DNA from: Bradyrhizobium nanningense
GTDB taxonomy: Bacteria > Pseudomonadota > Alphaproteobacteria > Rhizobiales > Xanthobacteraceae
Direction: 5' to 3'
Assembly: GCF_004114535.1 (NCBI RefSeq)
Contig: NZ_LBJC01000014.1
Coordinates: 248,001-312,000 of the forward strand
DNA length: 64,000 nucleotides
Positions 45,768-55,094 of this stretch are shown here, piece by piece (within the stretch, counting starts at the first letter, position 1; each line of letters starts with the position of its first letter). The notes under the pieces were generated by a model. The model saw only the letters and a list, made by a program, of their open reading frames with translations. It was not told the origin of the DNA and ran no database searches. A program made the position numbers and the translations under genes.

Positions 45768-46569
45768 TGTCGTCGGCCGTAGTGGGCGCAGCGCCATCGC
45801 CGAATACCTGCCCGGCATGGTCAGGGACTGGTCGCTCGATTTCGTCGTCGTCAACGGCGAGAATTCCGCCGGCGGCTTCGGCATCACCGAAGCGATCTAT
45901 CAGGAGTTTCTCGATGCCGGCGCCGATGCGGTGACGCTCGGCAACCATTCCTGGGACCAGCGCGAAGCTTTGGTGTTCATCGAGCGCGCCGAGCGCCTGG
46001 TACGTCCCGCAAACTATCCGCGCGGCACGCCCGGCCGCGGCGCCGCACTGGTCGAGACCAAGAACGGCAAGCATGCGCTCGTCGTCAACGCGTTGGGGCG
46101 CGTCTTCATGACCCCGTTCGACGATCCCTTCGCAGCGCTGGAGCGCGAGTTGGGGGCCTGTCCGCTCGGCGTTGCTGCGGACGCCATCGTCGTCGATTTC
46201 CACTGCGAGGCGTCGAGCGAGAAGCAGGGTATCGGCTTCTTCTGCGACGGCCGCGCCAGCCTCGTCGTCGGCACGCACACGCACGTTCCGACCGCCGACC
46301 ACCAGATCCTGTCAGGCGGCACCGCCTACATGACCGATGCCGGCATGACCGGCGACTACGATTCCATCATCGGCATGCAGAAGGAAGAGCCGCTGCGCCG
46401 GTTCACCTCGGGGATTCCGTCCGGCCGCTTCGAGCCGGCGGCGGGCGCTGCAACGCTGAGCGGCGTCGCGGTGGAGACGGATGATGCCACGGGACTCGCG
46501 CTGAAGATTGCGCCGGTGCGCGTGGGCGGAAGGCTGGAGCCGGCGACGCCGAAGTTCTGGCTGAGCTAG
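45745..46569 (+). CDS. YmdB-type metallophosphoesterase (TIGR00282)
   Basis: A 274-residue phosphodiesterase. ILFVGDVVGRSGR opens the protein, with FVVVNGENSAGGFG, VTLGNHSWDQRE and VGTHTHVPTAD as metal-binding blocks. Homologues hydrolyse 2',3'-cyclic nucleotides. The probable start is a TTG (45745-45747) with GGAG eight bases before. It overlaps the 3' end of the cyclo-ligase gene, so the two are coupled. Confidence 0.93.
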   Translation: MRILFVGDVVGRSGRSAIAEYLPGMVRDWSLDFVVVNGENSAGGFGITEAIYQEFLDAGADAVTLGNHSWDQREALVFIERAERLVRPANYPRGTPGRGAALVETKNGKHALVVNALGRVFMTPFDDPFAALERELGACPLGVAADAIVVDFHCEASSEKQGIGFFCDGRASLVVGTHTHVPTADHQILSGGTAYMTDAGMTGDYDSIIGMQKEEPLRRFTSGIPSGRFEPAAGAATLSGVAVETDDATGLALKIAPVRVGGRLEPATPKFWLS

Positions 46570-46667
46570 CGTTCATCTGGCACTAAAGTCGGCGTTGCGC
46601 CAGCTTCGAGCCGCGCCGCACCGATGTTCGATCTCAACGACTCTGACGCAGCGCCGGCAGCCCACTC

Positions 46668-46781
46668 TCACCAGGCCTCAGCGCGTGGATCGTCGAGGAG
46701 CGTCTGCCAATATTCCGGCGGCAGATCGGCGTCGGTGAAATGGCGGCTGCGCTTCGCTGTCCGCCTTACGATTTCGCTCAC
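46668..46781 (-). CDS. possible 37-residue small protein
   Basis: In the 393-bp gap 46570-46962 a short minus-strand frame from a GTG (46779-46781) encodes SEIVRRTAKRSRHFTDADLP, then PEYWQTLLDDPRAEAW. The composition looks protein-like, but there is no family I can name and the ribosome site is weak. A longer frame upstream overlaps the TPR gene start and is less likely. Treat as a candidate only; nothing else is recognisable in this gap. Confidence 0.35.
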   Translation of the reverse strand: MSEIVRRTAKRSRHFTDADLPPEYWQTLLDDPRAEAW

Positions 46782-46962
46782 GGAGCCTGACAGGCGTGCT
46801 TCCCTAATGCAAATTTGTCCGCTCCTATTGACTCGCCTCGCGAATGGGCAAATCCTTCCAACAACGCAATTGCCGTCGCCAATTTCAGCACTACGAACTT
46901 CTGCGCCTCGGACTTTATCGGCGCTATCCGACTCAATTTTCTGAATAGAAACGGAGGGGCCG

Positions 46963-48564
46963 ATGCGCGCGCTCGCCTTGAGAACCGTCTCTCTTCTTAC
47001 CCTCATTATCCAGGGCTCGATCTCTGCCACGCCTGCCGCACGCGCGGAGGATGGGACCGACGAGCAGTTTGGCAAGGTTCACTTCCAGACCTCCTGCAAT
47101 GAATTGGCGCAGCGCCGCTTTGACCGCGGGATGCGCTATCAGCACTCGTTCTGGTACCGGCCCGCGAAAGAGATTTTCGAGGAGACGTTGCAGGCAGATC
47201 CGGAATGCGCGATCGCCTATTGGGGCATTGCCCTGAGCCTGCTGTATAATCCGCATTTTCCCGCGCCGAAGGAAAACCTCACCGAGGGCCTCGCCGCGCT
47301 GCAGAAGGCCAAGGCACTCGGCGCCAAGAGCGAACGTGAACGCGACTATATCGATGCGCTGCTGGCCTTCTATTCGGGCGACGAAAAGACGACGTTTGGC
47401 CAACGCGCGCAGGCCTATCTCAAGGCAACCGAAGCCGTCGCCGCGCGCTATCCTGATGATGACGAGGCGCAGATCGCCTACGCCATTACGCTGAATGTCA
47501 CGGCCTCACCAAACGACAAGACCTATGCTAACCAGCTCAAGGGCGCTGCCATCCTGGAGCCGATCTTCAAGCGGCAGCCGCGCCACCCCGGCGTCGCGCA
47601 TTACCTGATCCACCTCTACGACTATCCGGCGATCGCCGAGCGAGGTCTCGACGCTGCCAAGCGCTATTCCGAGATCGCGCCGGCGGCGCCGCACGCTTTG
47701 CATATGCCGTCGCACATCTTCACGCGCGTCGGCTACTGGAACGAATCCATCGAGGCCAATAGCCGTTCCGCCAAGGCTGCCAAGGAGGGCAAGGACCCCA
47801 GCGAGCAGCTGCATGCCGACGACTATATGGTCTACGCCCTGCTCCAGCTTGCGCAGGACAGCCGAGCTCGCGACGTCATCGCGGACATGGTTGCGACCAC
47901 GGGTTATGCGCCGGCCGTCCGCGCTGGTCCCTACGCGATAGCGGCCAGCCAGGCGCGCTATATGGTTGAGCGCGGCGATTGGGAGGGCGCCGCCGCGCTG
48001 AAGGTTGAGCCGAGCCGGTTTGCCTATGTCGATGCGATCACCTATTTCGCCCGCGCCCTTGGCGCCGCGCGCTCCGGCAATGCAGACGCAGCAACGGCGG
48101 ACATCGCCAAGCTGGCGGAGCTGCGGGACAAGCTGCAGCAGGACAAGGATGCGTATTGGGCCGAGATCGTCGACATTCAGCGGCAGGTCGCCACAGCCTG
48201 GCAGCTCAATGCCCAGGGAAAACAGGCGGACGCGTTGGAAGCGATGCGCCTTGCCGCCGATGCCGAAGACAAGACCGAAAAATCCATCGTGACGCCGGGA
48301 CCGCTTGCCCCGGCACGCGAGCTTTACGGGACGATGCTGCTCGAACGCGGCATGGCGACGGAGGCATTGGCCGCGTTCGAAAGCACCATGCGCAAGGAGC
48401 CGAACCGCTTTGGCGCGACGATCGGCGCCGCTCACGCCGCCGAGAAAGCGGGTGACGCCGTGAAGGCGCGTCAGTACTATGCGAAAGTCGTCGACATGGC
48501 GCGCAATGGCGACTCCTCGCGGGAGGACCTCGCGGCCGCACGAAAGTTCATGGCCCAGAATTAG
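46963..48564 (+). CDS. secreted TPR-repeat protein
   Basis: A 533-residue protein with a signal peptide (1-28, TPAARAEDG). TPR-like helices run through most of the length, for example KEIFEETLQADPECAIAYWG and ERGMATEALAAFESTMRKEP. A central HYLIHLYDYP and HMPSHIFTRVGYW pair of His-rich motifs is characteristic of a conserved uncharacterised TPR family. It has GGAGGGG before the ATG. Function unknown; a periplasmic interaction scaffold is likely. Followed after 22 bases by the Cys-rich protein gene. Confidence 0.88.
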   Translation: MRALALRTVSLLTLIIQGSISATPAARAEDGTDEQFGKVHFQTSCNELAQRRFDRGMRYQHSFWYRPAKEIFEETLQADPECAIAYWGIALSLLYNPHFPAPKENLTEGLAALQKAKALGAKSERERDYIDALLAFYSGDEKTTFGQRAQAYLKATEAVAARYPDDDEAQIAYAITLNVTASPNDKTYANQLKGAAILEPIFKRQPRHPGVAHYLIHLYDYPAIAERGLDAAKRYSEIAPAAPHALHMPSHIFTRVGYWNESIEANSRSAKAAKEGKDPSEQLHADDYMVYALLQLAQDSRARDVIADMVATTGYAPAVRAGPYAIAASQARYMVERGDWEGAAALKVEPSRFAYVDAITYFARALGAARSGNADAATADIAKLAELRDKLQQDKDAYWAEIVDIQRQVATAWQLNAQGKQADALEAMRLAADAEDKTEKSIVTPGPLAPARELYGTMLLERGMATEALAAFESTMRKEPNRFGATIGAAHAAEKAGDAVKARQYYAKVVDMARNGDSSREDLAAARKFMAQN

Positions 48565-48586
48565 CAAAAGTGCCGTGGCAGCTTCC

Positions 48587-49150
48587 ATGCGCCTGACAAG
48601 CAAATTCGTTGCGATCGGCGCAGCCACCGCACTGCTCTGCGCAGTTGCTGCGGTCTGGACATTGCGATCCGGCGAACCAGCACGCGCTACAGCGGCACTC
48701 GGCGAGGTCCGCCCGGTGTGGTCAGAAACCGACTGGCCTTTCGGCGCAGATCCTTGGGGGAAAGGAAAGGCATTCCGCTGCAAAGCCGAGGATTGCGGCG
48801 GCGAGGTCCAGCTCTACGTTCGCGCCAAGCTCGGGTTTTGCAATTGCGTCACCGGCGTCGCCGACGATGACGACCTCGAGAAAATGGGCGACCTAGCGCT
48901 GATTGGCAAGGCAACGCCGATCGGTGCCGGTCGAGAGATCATCGTCGGTCCGATGCGCGGCCGCAGCCGGCCCTATCGCGTCGAGGGAAATCGCAACGCG
49001 CTCTCACTCGCCTTCAATCAGCGCTGCGACATGGTGGCCGCCACGGCTTTGGTTGGATCGGGCGCGCCCGCGTCACTGGAACCGGCGGTGCTGGCATTCC
49101 TCAATAGCGACCGCATGTTGAAATGGGCCGAGATCGCGCTTGGCTTGTAA
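48587..49150 (+). CDS. hypothetical secreted Cys-rich protein
   Basis: A 187-residue protein from the ATG at 48587, with a signal or anchor segment (about 6-24, IGAATALLCAVAAVWTL). The mature part has a cluster FRCKAEDCGG and GFCNCVTG, giving four cysteines in a compact region that could bind a metal or form disulfides, plus a later Cys in NQRCDMV. I do not recognise the family. It lies 22 bases after the TPR gene, so the two may share a transcript. Confidence 0.75.
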   Translation: MRLTSKFVAIGAATALLCAVAAVWTLRSGEPARATAALGEVRPVWSETDWPFGADPWGKGKAFRCKAEDCGGEVQLYVRAKLGFCNCVTGVADDDDLEKMGDLALIGKATPIGAGREIIVGPMRGRSRPYRVEGNRNALSLAFNQRCDMVAATALVGSGAPASLEPAVLAFLNSDRMLKWAEIALGL

Positions 49151-49493
49151 CTCAGGGCGGTTCGGCTTCCGTCTGACTGCAGGACCTTCTCCGCTTGGCC
49201 TGAGCAACGTTAGCATTAAGGTCATGTGCGAGCGTGTGAGGGCTCTCCGCGCGAGATGAATCGAGTCGCAGCCGGCTACGCGGCCTTCTCCCACGAGGCA
49301 GCAAAAGGCCCAAATGCGCGATTTCGGAATATTCGTATTGTGTCCTGTTTTGCCCGGACGCGTCAACCGCGTCGCCGCTTCTTCGGGCCTGCTCGCGTAA
49401 GCCTTTGATTTCGCTGGTCCCGGCTACTGTGCATGGGGTTGTTTTTCAGCTTTTGATTTGAGGGCGCCGTCGCGCAAGGCGCCTCGCGGGCCG
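49151..49493. other. 343-bp intergenic region, no gene identified
   Basis: This gap lies between two convergent genes. I see no supported coding frame. A stretch around 49386-49445, with TTGATTTCGCTGGTCCCGG and ATGGGGTTGTTTTT, seems like a recurrent bradyrhizobial intergenic sequence from memory, but there is no second copy in this window. GGGCGCCGTCGCGCAAGGCGCC near 49462 can form a hairpin that may serve as terminator for the chemotaxis gene on the minus strand. Confidence 0.4.
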
Positions 49494-50918
49494 TCAGCCC
49501 TGCCGAAAACCCATCCGGAATGCGCCCCAGTGCTTGCCGCGGACTATGATCGGTGAGGACAGATCCTTCATCAGCACGAACTGCCCGCCGCCCATGTCGC
49601 GGCGGTAGGTCTGGAGCAGGAACGGCTTGGTGTTGCCTGCGACCTTCTTCACGGTGCGATCGTTGAACAGGCGGCGGTTGCGGCAATTGGCGTTATTCCA
49701 GACGGGGTCCTTGCCCTGCGGCAGGCGGTAGTTCGGATTGTGGGTCGGCAGGTAGCCGCTCCGCGCCCAGGCCACGCAGTAGACGATGCGCGGATCCGAT
49801 TTCTGGATCGGGTCCTGGATCGCGGGCAGCACGCGGTCGGTGAATTCGACGTAGTTGGTGAGGTACTGCTTCGGATCGGTGCCGGGAATTTCGCGATAGG
49901 TCTCGTCGAGCAGCTGCTCGAGCGTGATGTCGCCGCGATCGATGGCGGCGTCGAACTCGGCCGAGATCCGCTTCGCGGTCTCGACCACGATTCGGATCAG
50001 CGGCGTGTCCGACGTTTCCACGCCGCTGTCGGCGATCAGTGCGATCAGGCCTTCGGATGTGTCGAGCAGTTTCGCCACCCGCTCGTCGGCATTCTTGAGG
50101 TCACGCGAGGAGAGGTCGACGCCCTTGGCGAGCTCGTTGAGCTCGCTGATGACGGTGTCGCAATGGCCGAGATTGGAGGTCGCCGCGCGCGTGACGCTGC
50201 CGATCTCCGCTTCCACCGATGCAAATCCCTGCTGGACGCGCGAGATGATGCCGGAAATCTGCTGGGCGCCTTCGCCCGCGGTCTTGGCGCGCTGCGAGGC
50301 GTCGCTGCTCTCGCCGATCAGGCCTTCGATCTGGCCGTCGAGATCGCGCACGGTGTCGGAGATCTGGTGCGTGGCCTGGCGGGTGGCTTCCGCGAGGTTC
50401 TTCACTTCGCTTGCGACCACCGCGAAGCCGCGGCCGGCATTGCCGGCGCGGGCGGCTTCGATGGTCGCGTTCAGGGCGAGCAGATTGGTCTGCTTGGCGA
50501 TCGCCTCGATCGAGCCGGACACTTTCGCGACCTGCGCCAGCGCCGAGCCGACCGCGCTGAGGCGCGCCTCGATCCGCTCCACGGCTGCGACCAGCTCGGA
50601 GATATGGCTGACTGCGGTGTCGACGGCGCTGCGTGACTGCGCGATCTCGCCGACCGCCGCTGACGTGGTGGTTTGCACGGCCTGCGATGCATTGGCGATG
50701 TCGTGGTTGGCCGAGACCATCGTCTCGGCCGTCTTCTGCAGGTGATGGAAGCGTTCCGACTGGTTTGCGACGCGGGTTGCGACTTCCTGGACGTTGCCGG
50801 CAATATCGGCGAGTTCCACGCCGAGGCCGCCGATGCGGTCGGCGAGCTGATCAATCAGCCGTTCGGCCAGCGTCCGGTTGGATGCGGTGTCCAATACTGC
50901 AAGTTGTGCGGCGGACAT
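49494..50918 (-). CDS. soluble methyl-accepting chemotaxis protein
   Basis: A 474-residue transducer without membrane segments. The N-terminal half is a helical MCP signalling domain with the hairpin tip [20 protein letters not shown] and [14 protein letters not shown] (about 137-175). The C-terminal part (about 300-474) is a PAS/Cache-like sensor with [17 protein letters not shown] and [18 protein letters not shown], shared with the next gene. The sensor being C-terminal and cytoplasmic suggests sensing of an internal metabolite or redox state. GGAGGAAG precedes the ATG. Not near che genes. Confidence 0.92.
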   Translation of the reverse strand: MSAAQLAVLDTASNRTLAERLIDQLADRIGGLGVELADIAGNVQEVATRVANQSERFHHLQKTAETMVSANHDIANASQAVQTTTSAAVGEIAQSRSAVDTAVSHISELVAAVERIEARLSAVGSALAQVAKVSGSIEAIAKQTNLLALNATIEAARAGNAGRGFAVVASEVKNLAEATRQATHQISDTVRDLDGQIEGLIGESSDASQRAKTAGEGAQQISGIISRVQQGFASVEAEIGSVTRAATSNLGHCDTVISELNELAKGVDLSSRDLKNADERVAKLLDTSEGLIALIADSGVETSDTPLIRIVVETAKRISAEFDAAIDRGDITLEQLLDETYREIPGTDPKQYLTNYVEFTDRVLPAIQDPIQKSDPRIVYCVAWARSGYLPTHNPNYRLPQGKDPVWNNANCRNRRLFNDRTVKKVAGNTKPFLLQTYRRDMGGGQFVLMKDLSSPIIVRGKHWGAFRMGFRQG

Positions 50919-51025
50919 GTCTTGGGCTTCCTCCAGTCAGAGCCGTTCGCCGGCCCTCCGCGGCATTCCCATTCCAGCTGCGACTTAGAGGATGATTCGG
51001 GGACGGCGTCTTGCCTGAGCGTGCA

Positions 51026-52774
51026 CTACAGTTTGTAGGCGGTGCGGAATCCGCCCCAGTGCCGGCCCTGCACGCGGATCGGGACGTCGATCTCGCGCAT
51101 CATGACCGTGTTGCCGTTGCCCATGTCGCGCGCATAGCTCTGGACCAGGTACGATCGCAGGTTGCGCGCGGCAGCTAACCCCGCCGGATCGTTGAATATC
51201 CGCCGGTTGCGGCTGTTGGCCGTATTCCAGGCGACGTCGCCCGGCCGCTGCGGATGCGAATAGATCTTGTTGTGCACCGGCAGGAAGCCGTTGCGGTCGA
51301 CCATGGCGCAGAACGCCATGCGCGGGTCCTTTGCCAGAAAGGCTTCCTGGAACGGCGGCAGGGCGCGGTCGGCCCAGTCGAGATATTTCGTGCGGTATTG
51401 CTGCGGATTGGTGCCGGCGATCTCGGCATAGTCGGTGTCGAAAAGGTCGTCGATCCTGACCTCGCCGCGGGCAACGGCCTGCTCGAAGATCTTCGTCAAC
51501 GCGTTGCCCGCCTCCATGGCGCGGGTAACGAACTCCGTGTTCTCTTCGTGGATCGACCAGAGCTTGTCCTCGATCTTTTCGCGGAGCTCGGCATTGGGGC
51601 CGGCGAACTGCGCGCGGGCGCCGGCCTTGGACTGCTCGATCACGCGCAGGCGACAGGCGCCGACGTCTTCGAGAGTGCCTTCGATCGTCGCTTGCGGTGC
51701 AAGCCGGCTTGCGTCCGCGCCGCCGATCAGCACGCCGTCCATCGAGATTTCATAGACCGGCATCATGCCGCGCGCGCTCTCGAACTTGAGATGACAGGGC
51801 AGCCGCTCGGTCTTGCGGCGATCGTCGTGCTCGCTCTGGCGCAGCAGCACGGCGCAGCGCGACTTCAGCTTTTGTGCGAAGGTGGTGACGGCCTTGCCGG
51901 CACTGGCGACGTTCTCGCCATGGCTCTCGGCTGCCTTCGTCGCGGCGTCGATCTCGGCCGCGCTCTCGCCGACCGAGACGATGAACTCCGAGGCGCTCGC
52001 GGCGTTACCGGAGACTTCGCTGGTGGTGGCGTTCTGTTCGGCGACCGCCCCGTTGACGGTCTCGAACACCGGGCGGATCGCCTCGATCGCCTGCGAAATG
52101 CGGTGCACGGCATCCGCAGAGCCGGCGGCGTCGCGCTGAAGTGCGTCGATCTTCTTTGTGATCTCTTCCGTCGCGCCTTGCGTCTGCACCGCGAGGGCCT
52201 TGACCTCGGTTGCGACGACCGCGAAGCCTTTTCCCGCAGCGCCCGCGCGTGCAGCCTCGATCGTCGAATTGAGTGCGAGCAGCGTCGTCTGCCGCGCGAT
52301 CTGCGCGATCAGATTGACGACGTTGCCGATGGCGGCAGAGGATTCGCGCAAGCGATCGACATTGGCGCGGGCTTCCTGCGCCGCGGCGCTGGCCTCGTCG
52401 GCGAGCTTGCCGGCCTCGCGAACCTGCGCCCCGATTCCCAGCGCGGATTGGGTGAACTTGTCGGCGGCATGGGCGAAGGTGGATGCGGTCGATTGCGCGG
52501 CGTTGGTGCGGCCGGTCAGGGCATCTGTGCGGTCACGAATGGCGGCCAGCGTTGTCGCGGTCGCTTCGGCGCCGCCGGCCACCGAATTGGCGGCGCGTTC
52601 GAGCTGGCGGATCATGGCGCCGAGCTCGAGTTCCAGCAGCTCCAGGATTTCCCGCGCCGAATCAGTTTCGGCCGCGGCTGCGGGCTCGGAAGGGGCCGCC
52701 GGCTGCGGAGCCGCGGGGGCGGCCGCAGGCGCAGCCTGGTCCGATAGCCGCTTCCGAAATAGTCCGAACGCCAT
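51026..52774 (-). CDS. soluble chemotaxis transducer with PilZ domain
   Basis: A 582-residue transducer, paralogous to the adjacent one. A polar Ala/Pro-rich N-terminus (about 10-38) precedes the MCP domain, with tip [20 protein letters not shown] (160-179). A PilZ-like domain follows at about 317-391: RRKTERLPCHL carries an RxxxR pair (R320, R324), and YEISMDGVLIGG gives E-x-S-x-x-G where D/N-x-S-x-x-G is usual. The C-terminal sensor has WNTANSRNRRIFND and IPIRVQGRHWGGFRTAYK. No membrane segment. It may couple c-di-GMP level to chemotaxis. Confidence 0.9.
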   Translation of the reverse strand: MAFGLFRKRLSDQAAPAAAPAAPQPAAPSEPAAAAETDSAREILELLELELGAMIRQLERAANSVAGGAEATATTLAAIRDRTDALTGRTNAAQSTASTFAHAADKFTQSALGIGAQVREAGKLADEASAAAQEARANVDRLRESSAAIGNVVNLIAQIARQTTLLALNSTIEAARAGAAGKGFAVVATEVKALAVQTQGATEEITKKIDALQRDAAGSADAVHRISQAIEAIRPVFETVNGAVAEQNATTSEVSGNAASASEFIVSVGESAAEIDAATKAAESHGENVASAGKAVTTFAQKLKSRCAVLLRQSEHDDRRKTERLPCHLKFESARGMMPVYEISMDGVLIGGADASRLAPQATIEGTLEDVGACRLRVIEQSKAGARAQFAGPNAELREKIEDKLWSIHEENTEFVTRAMEAGNALTKIFEQAVARGEVRIDDLFDTDYAEIAGTNPQQYRTKYLDWADRALPPFQEAFLAKDPRMAFCAMVDRNGFLPVHNKIYSHPQRPGDVAWNTANSRNRRIFNDPAGLAAARNLRSYLVQSYARDMGNGNTVMMREIDVPIRVQGRHWGGFRTAYKL

Positions 52775-52992
52775 CAGCTCTCTCTTGTCGGGGAACGGTC
52801 GGACGCTATTTTCGCAGGTCGGAATGAAATCAGGGTTAACAATGCCCGATCTCTAGGCATCGGCCATTATGGTGGCTGCCTTTACAGTGCTACCTTAGGG
52901 CAGCAGATCCCTTTGATTCCGGTGGGGTGGCGGCCTATAAGGCCGCGCTTCCCACGCTCATCTTTGGCTGACGATTCCTCAAGAGACCACGC

Positions 52993-53739
52993 ATGGCCGG
53001 ACATTCCCAATTCAAGAACATCATGCACCGCAAGGGGCGGCAGGATGCCCAGAAGTCGAAGCTGTTCGGCAAGCTGGCGCGGGAAATCACGGTCGCCGCC
53101 AAGCTCGGCACGCCCGACCCCGGCATGAACCCCCGTCTGCGCGCCGCCGTGATCGCCGCGCGCCAGGAGAACATGCCGAAGGACAATATCGAGCGCGCCA
53201 TCAAGAAGGCGCTCGGCAGCGATGGCGAGAACTATGACGAGATCCGCTACGAGGGTTATGGCCCCGGCGGCGTCGCCGTCATCGTCGAGGCGCTGACCGA
53301 CAACCGCAACCGCGCCGCCTCCGACATCCGCTCCTTCTTCACCAAGTCCGGCGGCAATCTCGGCGAAACCGGCTCGGTCTCCTTCATGTTCGATCGCACC
53401 GGCGTCATCGAATACGACCGCGCCGTTGCTTCCGACGACGCCGTGCTCGATGCCGCGATCGAAGCCGGCGCCGACGACGTCGTCTCCGGCGAAGGCGGCC
53501 ACGAGATCTACGCCTCGACCGAAGGTTATCGCGACGTCGCCAAGGCGCTGGAGGCCAAGTTCGGCGAACCGCGCAAAGCCGCGTTGATCTGGAAGCCGCA
53601 GAACACTGTTACGGTCGACGACGAGACCGGCGAGAAGCTGCTCAAGCTGATGGATTTGCTCAACGAGCACGACGACGTCCAGAACGTCTACGCCAATTTC
53701 GAGGTGTCGGACGCGCTGATGGCGAAGATGGGTGGCTGA
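52993..53739 (+). CDS. YebC/PmpR family DNA-binding/translation factor
   Basis: A 248-residue protein of standard length starting [20 protein letters not shown], the family signature. [20 protein letters not shown] and [20 protein letters not shown] are also conserved. Family members were described as transcription regulators and more recently as factors for translation of proline-rich stretches. Upstream of ruvC, as in many proteobacteria. The 218-bp gap before it (52775-52992) is divergent promoter space. Confidence 0.95.
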   Translation: MAGHSQFKNIMHRKGRQDAQKSKLFGKLAREITVAAKLGTPDPGMNPRLRAAVIAARQENMPKDNIERAIKKALGSDGENYDEIRYEGYGPGGVAVIVEALTDNRNRAASDIRSFFTKSGGNLGETGSVSFMFDRTGVIEYDRAVASDDAVLDAAIEAGADDVVSGEGGHEIYASTEGYRDVAKALEAKFGEPRKAALIWKPQNTVTVDDETGEKLLKLMDLLNEHDDVQNVYANFEVSDALMAKMGG

Positions 53740-53747
53740 AGTCGTTC

Positions 53748-53882
53748 TCGTGTCCCGGACGCGCTGCAGCGTGAAACGCTGCTGCGCAGAGCCGGGACCC
53801 ACTGTTCGCTAGGGATCGGTGGCAAAATGGGCCCCGGTTCAGCGCCGCACCGCTTCGCGCTGCGTCGCGCCCGGGGCACGAG
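53748..53882. repeat. palindromic intergenic repeat, CTCGTGTCCCGGACGCG family
   Basis: The left arm CTCGTGTCCCGGACGCGCTGC and the right arm CTGCGTCGCGCCCGGGGCACG are imperfect inverses; GCAGAGCCGGGACCCA and TGGGCCCCGGTTCAGCG are inner arms. It starts eight bases after the yebC stop. Same family as 8230-8371 and 26804-26926. Confidence 0.87.
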
Positions 53883-53952
53883 ACCGCCTTTCCCCTGTTA
53901 CTTCCGTTCTGTTTCTGTTTCCCTGCGCCCGGCCAGCCGCTATCACTGGCCC

Positions 53953-54480
53953 ATGACTGCGCTCCCGATTCGTGGCCCCGTTCGCATCATCGGCATCGAC
54001 CCCGGCCTGCGCCGCACCGGTTGGGGCGTGATCGAGGCTGACGGCAACCGCCTGATCTATGTGGCCTGCGGCTCGGTGGAACCGCCGAGCGACCTGCCGC
54101 TGTCGAGCCGGCTGCTCGCGATCCATGCAGGGCTCGCGGCCGTGCTCTCGAACCATCAGCCAATGGAAGCCGCGGTCGAGCAGACCTTCGTCAACAAGGA
54201 CGGCGTCGCCACACTCAAACTCGGTCAGGCCCGCGGCGTCGCCATGCTGGCGCCCGCAATGTTCGGCATCTCGGTCGCCGAATACGCGCCCAATCAGGTC
54301 AAGAAGACCGTCGTCGGCGCCGGTCACGCCGAGAAGGCCCAGATCGCGATGATGTTGAAGATCCTGCTGCCGAAGGCCGAGCCGCCGTCAGCCGACGCCG
54401 CCGACGCGCTCGCCATCGCCATCACCCACGCCCATCACCGCCAGAGCACGGCGCTCAGGTTGAGGGTGGCGAGCCTATGA
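53953..54480 (+). CDS. ruvC: crossover junction endodeoxyribonuclease RuvC
   Basis: A 175-residue nuclease. Metal-binding acids lie in [25 protein letters not shown] and [17 protein letters not shown]. It resolves Holliday junctions together with RuvAB. The ATG at 53953 matches the family start; upstream in-frame sequence is repeat DNA. It overlaps ruvA by four bases. Confidence 0.97.
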   Translation: MTALPIRGPVRIIGIDPGLRRTGWGVIEADGNRLIYVACGSVEPPSDLPLSSRLLAIHAGLAAVLSNHQPMEAAVEQTFVNKDGVATLKLGQARGVAMLAPAMFGISVAEYAPNQVKKTVVGAGHAEKAQIAMMLKILLPKAEPPSADAADALAIAITHAHHRQSTALRLRVASL

Positions 54481-55094
54481 TCGGCAAGCTCAAGGGCCTG
54501 ATCGATTCCTACGGCGAGGATTTCGTCATCCTCGACGTCGGCGGCGTCGGCTATCAGGTGCACTGCTCCTCGCGCACGCTGCAGCATCTGCCCTCGCCCG
54601 GCGAGGCCGCCGTGCTCTCGATCGAGACCTACGTCCGCGAAGATCAAATCAAACTGTTCGGCTTCCGCACCGATCAGGAGCGCGAATGGTTTCGCCTGCT
54701 CCAGACCGTGCAGGGCGTCGGCGCCAAGGTTGCGCTCGCCGTGCTCGGCACGCTGGCGCCGGCCGATCTCGCCAATGCGATTGCGTTGCGCGACAAGGCA
54801 GCGGTGTCGCGCACGCCCGGCGTCGGCCCCAAGGTCGCCGAGCGCATCGTCACCGAACTGAAGGACAAGGCGCCGGCCTTCGCCAATGTCGATCCCGCCG
54901 TCGTGCACCTCGCCGGTGCCGTCGACGACCATCGCGCACCGCGTCCGGTAGCGGACGCGATCTCCGCGCTGGTCAATCTCGGCTACGGCCAGCCGCAGGC
55001 CGCCGCGGCCATCGCGTCGGCCTCGCGTAGCGCGGGCGAAGGTGCCGAGACGGCGCAGCTCATTCGCCTCGGCCTGAAGGAATTGGCTAAGTGA
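54477..55094 (+). CDS. ruvA: Holliday junction DNA helicase RuvA
   Basis: A 205-residue protein starting [20 protein letters not shown]. Two helix-hairpin-helix motifs lie in [20 protein letters not shown] and [20 protein letters not shown], and the C-terminal domain that contacts RuvB ends LIRLGLKEL. Overlaps ruvC and ruvB by four bases each. Confidence 0.97.
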   Translation: MIGKLKGLIDSYGEDFVILDVGGVGYQVHCSSRTLQHLPSPGEAAVLSIETYVREDQIKLFGFRTDQEREWFRLLQTVQGVGAKVALAVLGTLAPADLANAIALRDKAAVSRTPGVGPKVAERIVTELKDKAPAFANVDPAVVHLAGAVDDHRAPRPVADAISALVNLGYGQPQAAAAIASASRSAGEGAETAQLIRLGLKELAK

